A stretch of 64,000 nucleotides of DNA. Origin: Rhizobium anhuiense. Lineage in GTDB: Bacteria > Pseudomonadota > Alphaproteobacteria > Rhizobiales > Rhizobiaceae. The notes beneath the pieces are model-generated. The model was not told the DNA's origin. It worked only from the letters and a program-made list of their open reading frames with translations, and searched no databases. Position 1 is the stretch's first letter. Each line of letters opens with the position of its first letter. The stretch is from the NCBI RefSeq assembly GCF_003985145.1, contig NZ_ML133525.1:124001-188000 (forward strand), given 5' to 3'. Of this stretch, positions 49,189 through 58,700 are shown in pieces. The translations under genes were made by a program, and so were the position numbers.

Positions 49189-49217
49189 AAGCTACTATTG
49201 CATTGCACAAATGTCAA
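49189..49217 (-). promoter_or_regulatory. Sigma-70-type promoter of the sRNA
   Basis: TTGACA, 17-bp spacer, TAGCTT, with a C before the -35 (CTTGACA) as usual in rhizobia. It ends 7 bp before the predicted RNA 5' end, and the only downstream unit before a terminator is the sRNA. Confidence 0.75.
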
Positions 49218-49334
49218 GCAATATATTGCGCTGCGACATCTTTGGGCAGTTAGATTGAAATTGCCTGCTACGTTTGCATTCCCGTTGCTTTTCGCTATGA
49301 AAAGCGCCACTCCCGCCAGCCAAACGGATAAATC

Positions 49335-50108
49335 ATGCTTCCTGACCGTTCGTTCTTCAACCGCCTGGCGGAAGCCGCCCGAGCCGAGACGCTGCCGCGA
49401 TTCCGCTCCGGTCTCGATGTCACCAACAAGCTCTCCTCCGGTTTCGATCCGGTGACGGAGGGCGACCAGGCGGCCGAACTCGCCATCCGGGCGCTGATCG
49501 AGGAGAGTTTTCCCGGCCACGGCATTCTCGGCGAGGAACACGGCAATGTCGGGCTCGACCGCGAATATGTCTGGGTGATCGATCCGATCGACGGTACGCG
49601 CGCCTTCATCTCCGGCGTGCCGGTGTGGGGAACGCTGATCGGTCTGCAGAGAGAGGGCCGGGCGATCATGGGCATGATCGAACAGCCCTTTACCGGTGAG
49701 CGTTATTTCGCCGACCAGAACGGCTCGATCTATACAGGACCGGAGGGCGAACGGCGGCTGATGACGCGCCAGTGCGACGCGCTGTCGAACGCCATCCTGT
49801 TCACAACCTCGCCGCATCTCTTTGCCGGCGAGGAGATGGAAAAATACCGCGAGATCGAGAGCCAAGTACGGCTCTTCCGCTACGGCTGCGACTGCTACGC
49901 CTATGCGCTGCTTGCCGCCGGCCATATCGATCTCGTCGTCGAAAACAGCCTGAAGCCCTATGACGTCGGCGGCATCATTCCCGTCATCGAAGGGGCGGGC
50001 GGCATCATCACCACCTGGGACGGCGGACGGCCGGAAAATGGCGGCTCGATCATCGCCGCCGGCAGCCGGGCGGTCTACGAGCAGGCGATCGCCATCCTGC
50101 AGCGCTAA
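49335..50108 (+). CDS. hisN: Inositol-monophosphatase-family histidinol-phosphatase
   Basis: 257 residues. Mg2+-binding motifs of the IMPase fold: GEEHGN, WVIDPIDGTRAF and the C-terminal PYDVGGIIPVIEGAGG. Rhizobia lack the classical histidinol-phosphatase and use this HisN branch (histidinol phosphate to histidinol). A broader sugar-phosphate or inositol phosphatase role cannot be excluded. Monocistronic. Confidence 0.88.
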   Translation: MLPDRSFFNRLAEAARAETLPRFRSGLDVTNKLSSGFDPVTEGDQAAELAIRALIEESFPGHGILGEEHGNVGLDREYVWVIDPIDGTRAFISGVPVWGTLIGLQREGRAIMGMIEQPFTGERYFADQNGSIYTGPEGERRLMTRQCDALSNAILFTTSPHLFAGEEMEKYREIESQVRLFRYGCDCYAYALLAAGHIDLVVENSLKPYDVGGIIPVIEGAGGIITTWDGGRPENGGSIIAAGSRAVYEQAIAILQR

Positions 50109-50111
50109 TCC

Positions 50112-50130
50112 GGATCAGCCCTGCTGATCC
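50112..50130. terminator. Bidirectional hairpin between hisN and the lysophospholipase gene
   Basis: GGATCAGC-CCT-GCTGATCC, perfect 8-bp arms, 4 bp after the hisN stop. It is followed by a near-repeat TTGATCAGCCTTGCTAATCG. No T-run, so strength is uncertain. Confidence 0.5.
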
Positions 50131-50173
50131 TTGATCAGCCTTGCTAATCGCCCGGTCAGCAACAGCGGTCGGG

Positions 50174-51148
50174 TCACGTGCCGAGGGCGGCGACGTCCTG
50201 GTTTTCTTCGGCGTCGCTGCCGGGAATGAAGGCGTGGAAGGCGGCAAGAGCGGCGGCGCGGTAGGTATCCCGTTCCTGGAAGATCTCGTGACGGGCGCCG
50301 TTGATTGGCACCAACTGGCCGGCGCGGAAATAACGCGAGAGCCGCTCCTGCGCCGTGTAGGGCACGACACCGTCCCGCGTCGGGGCGATGACGATGGTCG
50401 GGATGGTGATCGAGAAGAGATGGTCGGGCGAGGTGACCCGGTCCATCGTGCGAAAAGCCTCGATCAGCCAGCGGGCTGTCGGCGGCCCGAGCGTCAGTTC
50501 CGGATGGTCCTTCATCATCGCGACGTTGCGCTCGAAGCGGAGTTCGTCGGAGGTCAGCGGATTGTCGCGGAAATCCGGCTCCTTCAGTTTCGAGGTCAGC
50601 GGCAGAAAGCCCAGGCCGATGGCGTTCAGCGTGCCGGCCACAGCGCGGATGACACGGGGCGAAGCCGCTTGGCCGGTCAGGCCGATGAAGGGCGCCGACA
50701 GCACCATCCGGTCGATACGGGTGGTGAGATAGGGCGCGGCCGAGAGCGCGATCAGCCCGCCTGTGGAATGGGCGAGCAGGTAGAAGGGCAGGCGGGTATC
50801 CGGCAGCACCACCTTTTCAAGGAAGATGTCGAGATCACGCTCGTAATCGGCAAAGCGGCGGATGTGGCCGTGGTTGCGGTGCTTCAGCAGCCTTGACGAA
50901 CCGCCCTGGCCGCGCATGTCGAAAGTCGCCACCCAGAGGCCTTTGGCCGTCAGGTCGCGGATCGTCTCGAAATATTTCTCGATATATTCGTTGCGGCCAT
51001 GAAGGATGACGACCGTGCCCCTGGCCATCTGGGCGCTCGAGCGGAAGACGGCGTAACGCAGCCGGTGGCCGTCATGGGTTTCGAAGAACCCCTCGGTGCG
51101 GTTTTCCGGGGCGGGATTGTCGGGCGTCGAATAGAGAACCTGATCCAT
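50174..51148 (-). CDS. Alpha/beta hydrolase, lysophospholipase-like
   Basis: 324 residues from ATG 51148; the frame to 51337 is extension. Oxyanion segment VILHGRNEYIEKY, nucleophile elbow AHSTGGLIAL, and Asp (PTRDGVVPY) and His (GARHEIF) positions complete the triad. Resembles the PldB/monoacylglycerol-lipase branch acting on lysophospholipids or monoglycerides. No signal peptide. Confidence 0.88.
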   Translation of the reverse strand: MDQVLYSTPDNPAPENRTEGFFETHDGHRLRYAVFRSSAQMARGTVVILHGRNEYIEKYFETIRDLTAKGLWVATFDMRGQGGSSRLLKHRNHGHIRRFADYERDLDIFLEKVVLPDTRLPFYLLAHSTGGLIALSAAPYLTTRIDRMVLSAPFIGLTGQAASPRVIRAVAGTLNAIGLGFLPLTSKLKEPDFRDNPLTSDELRFERNVAMMKDHPELTLGPPTARWLIEAFRTMDRVTSPDHLFSITIPTIVIAPTRDGVVPYTAQERLSRYFRAGQLVPINGARHEIFQERDTYRAAALAAFHAFIPGSDAEENQDVAALGT

Positions 51149-51433
51149 GACCTTGCCAATGCGCCGCTGCTGACTGCTTCGCCTATCAGGGATAGCGCAT
51201 GGTATCCGCCTTGGAAAGCGGTGCGCCCGCAAGGCGCGGGAAAAGGGCCGGCAGGAGCATGAGGGTGCTCGCGGCCGGCCGAAGTTGAGACTGAAGAAGA
51301 AGGGACGATGCACTTCAGCCATCGGGACCAGATTCACCCGACGCTGAAATTCCTAAGCGAATGCGCCTGAACGCGTGCCGAACCGGTCGTTCATGCGGGG
51401 TTCACTGGCCGATCAAGGCGATTCCCAAAAGGT
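51149..51433. other. Gene-free region upstream of the hsp20 promoter
   Basis: No gene or RNA recognised. A short GC-rich inverted repeat is present (GGGCCGGC...GCCGGCC, about 51246-51280). The stretch ends at the heat-shock promoter of hsp20. Confidence 0.4.
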
Positions 51434-51462
51434 CTTGAACTCGTCAAATCCCATCACCATCT
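51434..51462 (+). promoter_or_regulatory. Sigma-32 (RpoH) heat-shock promoter of hsp20
   Basis: CTTGAA (51434-51439), a 15-bp spacer and CACCATCT (51455-51462), close to the consensus CTTGAA-N13-15-CCCCATNT. The predicted start near 51469 gives a leader of about 100 nt before hsp20, the size of a ROSE thermometer. Confidence 0.75.
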
Positions 51463-51469
51463 CCTTCCT

Positions 51470-51571
51470 GCGGGCGCCGGAAAGGGCCCGCGCAACCGTC
51501 CCGAGGCCGCCAAAGATGGGGTTTCAGGGGCATTTCATCGCAACACGTCGCTTCCACAGGAGGACATCATG
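51470..51571 (+). promoter_or_regulatory. ROSE-type RNA thermometer
   Basis: The leader starts with the hairpin GCGGGC/GCCCGC (51470-51491). At its 3' end GTCGCTTCC-ACA-GGAGGAC (51547-51565) masks the Shine-Dalgarno GGAGG. The opposing strand carries UCGCU, matching the U(U/C)GCU signature of ROSE elements, with unpaired bases opposite the SD as in known ROSE hairpins. Such elements melt on heat shock and permit translation of rhizobial small heat-shock genes. Confidence 0.8.
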
Positions 51572-52039
51572 CGTCACGTAGACTTCTCTCCCCTTTATCG
51601 TTCGACCGTCGGTTTCGACCGGCTCTTCACCATGCTCGACAGCCTTGCCCAGCCGGAGCAGGCGCAGACCTATCCGCCCTATAATATCGAGCGCACCGGT
51701 GAAAACACCTATCGCATCACCATGGCGGTCGCCGGTTTCGACGAGACCGAACTTTCGATCGAAGCCCATGCCCATGTTCTGTCCGTGAAGGGCGAAAAGA
51801 ACGAGGAACCTGCCGAAGGTGGCGAATTCCTCTATCGCGGCATTGCCAAGCGCGCCTTCGAGCGCCGCTTCCAGCTTGCCGACCATGTCGAGGTGACTGC
51901 CGCTTCGCTGAAGAACGGCCTGCTGCACATCGACCTTCTGCGCAATATTCCCGAGGCCATGAAGCCCCGCAAGATCGCGATTGCCGCAGAACCGGTTGAG
52001 GCTCCGAGGGCCATCGAAGCGCAGATCATCAACGGCTGA
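51569..52039 (+). CDS. Small heat-shock protein (Hsp20/IbpA family)
   Basis: 156 residues. A short N-terminal arm (FDRLFTMLDS) precedes the alpha-crystallin domain (about 37-130; PPYNIERTGENTYRITMAVAGF and LKNGLLHIDLLRNIPE). The C-terminal tail has an I-A-I element (KIAIAAEP). ATP-independent holdase chaperone. Controlled by the sigma-32 promoter and RNA thermometer just upstream, and ended by its own terminator. Confidence 0.95.
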   Translation: MRHVDFSPLYRSTVGFDRLFTMLDSLAQPEQAQTYPPYNIERTGENTYRITMAVAGFDETELSIEAHAHVLSVKGEKNEEPAEGGEFLYRGIAKRAFERRFQLADHVEVTAASLKNGLLHIDLLRNIPEAMKPRKIAIAAEPVEAPRAIEAQIING

Positions 52040-52062
52040 TCGATCCCTTACGGGTAAAACGG

Positions 52063-52092
52063 ACGGCGCTCCCATCGGGGCGCCGTTTTTTA
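52063..52092 (+). terminator. Intrinsic terminator of hsp20
   Basis: ACGGCGC / GCGCCGT stem closing CCCATCGGGG, then TTTTT. Confidence 0.9.
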
Positions 52093-52102
52093 TTTGTCGC
52101 CC

Positions 52103-52160
52103 AAAGCGCGCCGCGATCCTTCAGATTCGCTCCTCGCGCTTTAGCTCCTTATTTTTGCGC
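52103..52160. repeat. Rhizobium-type palindromic intergenic repeat
   Basis: AAAGCGCG...CGCGCTTT arms enclosing CGATCCTTCAGATTCGCTCC, followed by TTATTTTTGCGC. This layout recalls another common Rhizobium repeat family. It sits between convergent hsp20 and the symporter-like gene. Confidence 0.6.
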
Positions 52161-52168
52161 GACCTGCT

Positions 52169-53173
52169 CTATGCCGGGCTGGCTGCCTCGTCCATTTCCT
52201 TTTCCGTTGCGCGGCGGGCCGCGGCGGCGGCGTATTTCTGGGCGATGACGGCGCAGACCATCAGCTGGATCTGGTGGAAGAGCATCAGCGGCAGCACGAT
52301 CACGCCGATCGACTGGCCGGCGAAGATGACATTTGCCATCGGCACGCCGCTGGCAAGGCTCTTCTTCGAGCCGCAGAAGGTGATGGTAATCTGGTCGGGC
52401 TTGTTGAAACCGAGCCAGCGGCTGCCGAACATCGTCAAAACAAGAACAAGTGCCAACAGCACGATGTCGGCTGCGATGACGACGGCGATATCGGCGATCG
52501 AGAAAGTGTGCCACAGGCCTTCGACCACCGCCGTGCTGAAGGCGAGATAGACGACCATCAGGATCGAGCCGCGGTCGACAGGCATCAGGATCTTCTTCTT
52601 GGCGCGGATCCAGTCGCCGATCCAGGGCTGCAGGATCTGGCCGACGATGAAGGGGGCAAGCAGCTGCAGCAGGATCTGCTCCAAGGCGTCGAAAGAGAAG
52701 CCGCCATGGCCGCCGACGGAAAACAGCAAGCCGACGAGCAGCGGTGTCAGGAACATGCCGAAGATGTTGGACGCCGAGGCCGAGCAGATGGCGGCAGGCA
52801 CATTGCCGCCGGCCATCGAGGTGAAGGCGATCGACGACTGCACCGTCGATGGCAGCACGCAGAGGAAGAGAATGCCGAGATAAAGCGGCTGCGGCAGGAT
52901 CGTGTCCGGGATCAGTCCGAGCGCCATCCCGAGCAGCGGGAAGATGCCGAAGGTCGTCAGCAGGATGACGAGATGCAGCCGCCAGTGCAGCAGGCCTGCT
53001 ATGACGACGTCGCGCGAGAGGCGGGCGCCATGCAGGAAGAACAGCAGGGCGATGGCAAGATCGGTGGCGATGCCGAAATAATCCGCGAATGTGCCGCTCG
53101 CCGGAAACAAGGAGGCGAGGATGACGGTGCAGACGAGCAGGATGGTGAATGTATCGGGCAGAAAGCGGCGCAT
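52169..53173 (-). CDS. Bile acid:sodium symporter-like (YfeH family) membrane protein
   Basis: 334 residues, ten predicted membrane helices, PF13593-type. LPSTVQSSIAFTSMAGGN and the late-half FCGSKKSLASGVPMANVIF motifs are diagnostic. The solute is unknown for most members. Divergent from a LysR regulator 91 bp away, which likely controls it. A longer frame from 53219 in another phase is a shadow. Confidence 0.9.
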   Translation of the reverse strand: MRRFLPDTFTILLVCTVILASLFPASGTFADYFGIATDLAIALLFFLHGARLSRDVVIAGLLHWRLHLVILLTTFGIFPLLGMALGLIPDTILPQPLYLGILFLCVLPSTVQSSIAFTSMAGGNVPAAICSASASNIFGMFLTPLLVGLLFSVGGHGGFSFDALEQILLQLLAPFIVGQILQPWIGDWIRAKKKILMPVDRGSILMVVYLAFSTAVVEGLWHTFSIADIAVVIAADIVLLALVLVLTMFGSRWLGFNKPDQITITFCGSKKSLASGVPMANVIFAGQSIGVIVLPLMLFHQIQLMVCAVIAQKYAAAAARRATEKEMDEAASPA

Positions 53174-53264
53174 GGCGGTCTCGCGGCGTGATAAAAACAG
53201 TCGTTGTTCTGTCGTCCATTATGATCCAGGATGCAAGAAATAACAGTTATCGAGAATCTGGATC

Positions 53265-54119
53265 ATGCTGGACCTTTCGCAATTGCGCAGTTTCGTCGCC
53301 GTCGAACAGATGGGCAGTTTCACCCTTGCTGCGGAGAGGCTTGGCCTGGGGCAATCGACGGTCAGCCAGCATATCCAGCGGCTGGAGACGGCCCTGGGGC
53401 GCAAGCTGCTGGCGCGCGACACGCATAAGGTGATGCTGACCGGCGATGGCGAGGCGTTGCTCTCGCATGCGCGCGCCATGCTTTCGATCGAGGGGCAGGT
53501 GCAGTCATTGTTTAAGAGCCACAGCCTGCGCGGCAGCCTGCGGCTCGGCGTGTCGGAGGACTTTGTCACCAGCCAGTTGCCGGCGGTGCTGGAAGATTTC
53601 GTTCGTTCGCATCCCTCCGTCGATCTGGAACTGACGGTGGCGCTATCAGGCGTTCTCTACGAGATGCAGGATAATGGTGAGATCGATTTGGTGCTCGCCA
53701 AGCGCCGGCTCGGCGATGCACGCGGAAAACTCGTCTATCGCGAGCCGCTCGTCTGGCTGGCGCGCGATCCCGAGCGTGTGCTCGCCTCCGGCCCTCTGCC
53801 TCTGATCGCCTTTCCGCCGCCGAGCGTCACACGGGTGATTGCCCTGGAAGCGCTCGGGCGAAACGGCGTGCCGTGGCGGATCGTCTGCACCTGCGGCAGC
53901 CTGAGTGGGTTGACGGCGGCGGCGCGGGCCGGGATGGGCGTGCTGGTGCAGCCGCGCAGCATGGCACCATCAGGCCTGAAGGAGATTGCTGCGGGAAAAC
54001 TTCCGGCGCTAGAGGACGTCGAATTCGTGCTGGTGCCGCGCAAGGGAGCGGATCAGGCGCTGGTCTCAGCACTTTCCGACGATATTCTGCAAAAGGTGAG
54101 GGGACTGAAATCGGCGTGA
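53265..54119 (+). CDS. LysR-family transcriptional regulator
   Basis: 284 residues. N-terminal winged HTH (LDLSQLRSFVAVEQMGSFTLAAERLGLGQSTVSQHIQRLE) and a periplasmic-binding-like effector domain (about 90-280). Divergent arrangement with the YfeH-like gene is typical for LysR targets; a TTATTTCTTGCA-like AT-rich stretch lies between them (about 53220-53250). Confidence 0.92.
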   Translation: MLDLSQLRSFVAVEQMGSFTLAAERLGLGQSTVSQHIQRLETALGRKLLARDTHKVMLTGDGEALLSHARAMLSIEGQVQSLFKSHSLRGSLRLGVSEDFVTSQLPAVLEDFVRSHPSVDLELTVALSGVLYEMQDNGEIDLVLAKRRLGDARGKLVYREPLVWLARDPERVLASGPLPLIAFPPPSVTRVIALEALGRNGVPWRIVCTCGSLSGLTAAARAGMGVLVQPRSMAPSGLKEIAAGKLPALEDVEFVLVPRKGADQALVSALSDDILQKVRGLKSA

Positions 54120-54139
54120 AGCATTGCCAATCGGGGCAA

Positions 54140-55192
54140 TCAGGCAACCAGGCACTTCAGGAAACCATCCACATCCGCTTCCGTCGTCGCGAAGCTGGTG
54201 ACGAGACGGATCAGGATTTCGCTTTCGGAAACGAGCTCGGGCGTTGCCGCCGGAACCGGCCATTCGTAGAATTTCGCGCCCTTTTCCTCCGCGGTTTTTG
54301 CAGCGCTTTTGCTGATAACGGCAAAGACTTCGTTGGAGGCGGTCGGCCAGGCGAGGCGGGCGGCGTTGCTGTCTCTGATGCCGGCGCGCAGCCCGTCGGC
54401 CATGCCGTTCGAATGGCGGGCGAGATCGAGCCAGAGACCGTTTTCGAAATAGGCATCGAACTGGGCGGCGATGAAGCGCGACTTGGAAAAGAGTTGGGCG
54501 GCGCGCTTGCGGATGAAGGGCATTTCCCGGGCCTGATCCGGATTGAAGAAGACGATCGCTTCCGCACACCAGCAACCATTCTTGGTGCCGCCGAAGGAGA
54601 GCATGTCGACGCCGCGCTTCCAGGTCATTTCGGCCGGGGTGGCGCCGAGCGCGATCAGCGCATTGGCGAAGCGGGCGCCATCCATATGGAGCGGCAGATT
54701 GCGTTTTTTTGATATGGCGGCGATCTCGCCGATCTCCGGCAGCGAATAGACGGTGCCGATCTCGGTTGCCTGGGTGATCGTCACCGCGCTGGCGCGGCCA
54801 TGACGGAGGGCGTCTTCGGGATAATGCGCGATCTTTGCCGAGAGCCCGGCCGGATCGATCTTGCCGGCTTCGCCGTCGACGGCAACGAGGCGGGCGGAGC
54901 CGGAGAAGAATTCCGGCGCGCCGCATTCATCCTCGATCACATGGGCTTCCGAATGGCAGAAGGTGATGCCGCCGGGGCGCTGGACGCTTGCCAGCGACAG
55001 CGAGTTGGCGGCCGTGCCGGTGGCGACGAAAAAGACCGAAACCTCGCGTTCGAAAATCTCGGAAAAGCGGGCTTCGACCTTCCTGTCGAGGTCGCCGGCG
55101 CCATAGGCGGCGGCAAAACCGGCCGATTCCGTCAGCAGACGTTCGGCAATGGATTGATGGGCGCCGGCCCAGTTATCGGAAGCAAAGAACAT
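54140..55192 (-). CDS. Low-specificity L-threonine aldolase
   Basis: 350 residues, fold-type I PLP enzyme. The PLP lysine is in DMLSFGGTKNGCW; HMDGARFANAL carries the cofactor-binding Asp. Cleaves L-threonine/allo-threonine to glycine and acetaldehyde. Related beta-eliminating lyases share the fold, but the motif set fits threonine aldolase. Convergent with the LysR gene. Confidence 0.9.
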   Translation of the reverse strand: MFFASDNWAGAHQSIAERLLTESAGFAAAYGAGDLDRKVEARFSEIFEREVSVFFVATGTAANSLSLASVQRPGGITFCHSEAHVIEDECGAPEFFSGSARLVAVDGEAGKIDPAGLSAKIAHYPEDALRHGRASAVTITQATEIGTVYSLPEIGEIAAISKKRNLPLHMDGARFANALIALGATPAEMTWKRGVDMLSFGGTKNGCWCAEAIVFFNPDQAREMPFIRKRAAQLFSKSRFIAAQFDAYFENGLWLDLARHSNGMADGLRAGIRDSNAARLAWPTASNEVFAVISKSAAKTAEEKGAKFYEWPVPAATPELVSESEILIRLVTSFATTEADVDGFLKCLVA

Positions 55193-55731
55193 GGGGGAAA
55201 CCGTTGGGGAAGGATAAGGTTGGCAAGTCCGCAGCGGACATTACGCCAAAGCTTCACAGGATCAAGGTTGTCGCCCGTGACACATCACAGAAATTGAACT
55301 ACGCAATCAATAAACAAAATAGCGTGGCTTTGCGTAATTTTATTTCGCCATGCCGACTGATCCGGCAATCTTCAGTCGCAAATTGATGTTTTTTGACAGA
55401 GCGCTCTTGCGGAGCCGAATGCTTTCTGGCATAGAACTGATGAATTAGGACAGTGTTGCTGTCCTATTTTGGCCTTTGTGGCCGAAGAGGCGCCGAAAGC
55501 CCTGGAACAGACCGGCTTTCACGCTATAGTTCTTCCGAGCGTCAAAGCCTTGCCGGCGGCGCGCGGAGGCGAATGGCAGGCGCGGAACGCGACGGTTTGC
55601 TTTCCTTTGAAGCAGATGTCTGCGGCCGATCTTCACACTGCAACAGCGCTGTCACGCGCCGAACCTATCTTCGGGTTGCGGCGCATGACGAAAAGCCGCC
55701 CGCGGCCCCGCGGGCTTCGACAGGAGGAAAG
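55193..55731 (+). promoter_or_regulatory. Long gltB leader/control region with hairpins
   Basis: 539 bp without a convincing gene. It contains TTGACA at about 55395 followed by a small palindrome AGAGCGCTCT, a perfect hairpin TAGGACAG-TGTTG-CTGTCCTA-TTTT (55446-55470), a GGCC-TTTGT-GGCC hairpin and a GCCCGCG/CGCGGGC hairpin close to the gltB SD. A 32-codon frame (55350-55448) ends exactly at the first hairpin. Attenuation of gltB is possible. An 88-codon frame at 55469 overlapping the gltB start is judged spurious. Confidence 0.45.
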
Positions 55732-58700
55732 ATGATGACGAAGACGCCATCCATGGAATTTGACCGGTTTGCTGCTGCCGAGGTGCGCGCGACGGCCAAT
55801 ATCTCCACATCCGCCTCCGGCCTGCCGAAGAAACAGGGCCTCTACGATCCGCGCAACGAACACGATGCCTGCGGCGTCGGCTTCGTCGCGCATATGAAGG
55901 GCCAGAAGTCGCACCAGATCGTCAAGGACGGCCTGTTCATCCTCGAGAACCTGACGCATCGCGGCGCCGTCGGCGCCGATCCGCTGATGGGTGACGGCGC
56001 CGGCATCCTGGTGCAGATCCCCGACCGTTTCTTCCGCGAGGAGATGGCCGAGCAGGGCATCACCCTGCCGCCGATCGGCGAATATGGCGTCGGCCATATC
56101 TTCATGCCGCGCGATGAAAAGCAGATCGAGCACTTCAAGAAGGTGATCCAAGACGTCATCACCGAGGAAGGCCAGGTCTTCATCGGCTTTCGCGACGTGC
56201 CGGTCGACAATTCCTCGCTCTCCAAGGCGCCGGCGATTGCCGCAACCGAGCCGCATCATGTGCAGGTCTTCATCGGCGCCGGCGAGGATGCCGAAAACAA
56301 CGACGAGTTCGAGCGCCGGCTGTTCACGCTGCGCAAGGTGATCTCCAACCGTATCTATGATGAGTTCGACGGCGAGGAGAGCAATTTCTATCCGGTGTCG
56401 CTGTCGTCGGCGACGGTGGTCTACAAGGGCATGTTCCTGGCCTATCAGGTCGGCGTCTATTACAAGGACCTGTCGGATCCGCGCTTCGAAAGCGCGGTCG
56501 CCCTGGTGCACCAGCGTTTCTCGACCAACACCTTCCCGTCGTGGAAGCTCGCGCATCCCTACCGCATGGTCGCCCATAACGGCGAGATCAACACGCTGCG
56601 CGGCAACGTCAACTGGATGGCGGCGCGCCAGGCGTCGGTCTCCTCGCCGCTGTTCGGTGAGGACATTTCCAAGCTCTGGCCGATTTCCTATGAGGGTCAG
56701 TCGGATACGGCCTGTTTCGACAACGCGCTCGAATTCCTGGTGCGCGGCGGTTATTCGATGGCACATGCGGTGATGATGCTGATCCCGGAAGCCTGGGCCG
56801 GCAACCAATCGATGGCGGCCGACCGCAAGGCGTTCTACGAATATCATGCCGCTCTGATGGAGCCCTGGGACGGTCCGGCTGCCGTGGCCTTCACCGATGG
56901 CAAGCAGATCGGTGCTACGCTCGACCGCAACGGCCTGCGGCCGGCGCGCTACCTCGTCACCGATGACGACCGCGTCATCATGGCGTCCGAAGCCGGCGTG
57001 CTGCCGGTTCCGGAAGAGAAGATCATCCAGAAGTGGCGCCTGCAGCCGGGCAAGATGCTGCTGATTGACATGGAGGAAGGCCGCATCATCTCCGACGACG
57101 AGGTGAAGTCGCAGCTGGCGACGGCGCATCCCTATCGCAGCTGGCTGAACCGCACCCAGCTCATCCTCGAAGATCTGAAGCCGGTGGAGCCACGGGCGCT
57201 GCGCCGCGACGTGTCGTTGCTCGATCGCCAGCAGGCCTTCGGCTACACGCTCGAGGATACTCGCATCCTGATGTCGCCGATGGCGACGACGGGCCAGGAG
57301 GCGATCGGCTCGATGGGCACGGATACGCCGATCTCGGCGATGTCGGAAAAGCCGAAGCTGCTCTACACTTATTTCAAGCAGAACTTCGCGCAGGTGACCA
57401 ACCCGCCGATCGACCCGATCCGCGAGGAACTGGTCATGAGCCTGGTGTCCTTCATCGGGCCGCGGCCGAACATTCTCGACCACGAGGGCGCGGCGAACGC
57501 CAAGCGGCTTGAAGTGCGTCAGCCGATCCTGACCAACGGCGATCTCGAGAAGATCCGCTCGATCGGCCATACGGAAGATCGTTTCGACACTAAGACGCTT
57601 GATTTCACCTATGATATCGAGCGTGGCGCCGAAGGCATGCCGGAGATGCTCGACCGACTCTGCGAGCGCGCGGAAGCGGCCGTCAAGGGCGGCTACAACA
57701 TCATCGTGCTCTCCGACCGCCAGATTGGCCCGGACCGGATCGCCATTCCGGCGCTGCTGGCGACGGCGGCCGTACACCATCACCTGATCCGCAAGGGGCT
57801 CCGCACCTCGGTCGGTCTCGTCGTCGAGACCGGCGAACCGCGCGAAGTGCATCATTTCTGCCTGCTCGCCGGCTACGGCGCCGAGGCGATCAACCCCTAT
57901 CTCGCCTTCGACACGCTGCTCGACATGCATGCCAAGGGCGAATTCCCGAAGGAAGTGGATGCTTCCGAAATCGTCTACCGCTACATCAAGGCGGTCGGCA
58001 AAGGCATCCTCAAGGTCATGTCGAAGATGGGTATCTCGACCTATCAATCCTATTGCGGGGCGCAGATCTTCGATGCGATCGGCCTACAGTCGGAACTCAT
58101 CGACAAATATTTCTTCGGGACCGCGACGATGATCGAAGGTGTCGGCCTCGAGGCGATTGCCGCCGAAACCGTCGCCCGCCATAACGCGGCCTTCGGCAAG
58201 GATCCGCTTCTTGCGACGACGCTCGACATCGGCGGCGAATATGCCTACCGCATGCGCGGCGAAAGCCACGCCTGGACGCCGGATGCAGTCGCTGCCCTTC
58301 AGCATGCGGTGCGCGGCAATGCCGAGGATCGCTACCGCGAATTCGCCGAGATGGTGAACAATTCAGCGCTGCGCATGAACACGATCCGCGGCCTCTTCAG
58401 GATGAAGAGCGCCGAGGCGCTCGGCCGCACGCCGGTTTCGATCGACGAGGTCGAGCCGGCGGCCGATATCGTCAGGCGTTTCTCGACGGGAGCGATGTCC
58501 TTCGGCTCGATCTCCAGGGAGGCGCATACGACGTTGGCGATCGCCATGAACCGGATCGGCGGCAAGTCGAACACCGGCGAGGGCGGCGAGGAATCCGACC
58601 GCTACATGCCGCTGGCCGACGGTTCGATGAACCCGGAACGTTCGGCGATCAAGCAGATTGCCTCGGGCCGCTTCGGCGTCACCACCGAATATCTCGTCAA

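Noticed and set aside
55469-55735. 88-codon frame overlapping the gltB start
   Set aside because: No RBS, no known domain and codon use unlike neighbours; more likely leader RNA.
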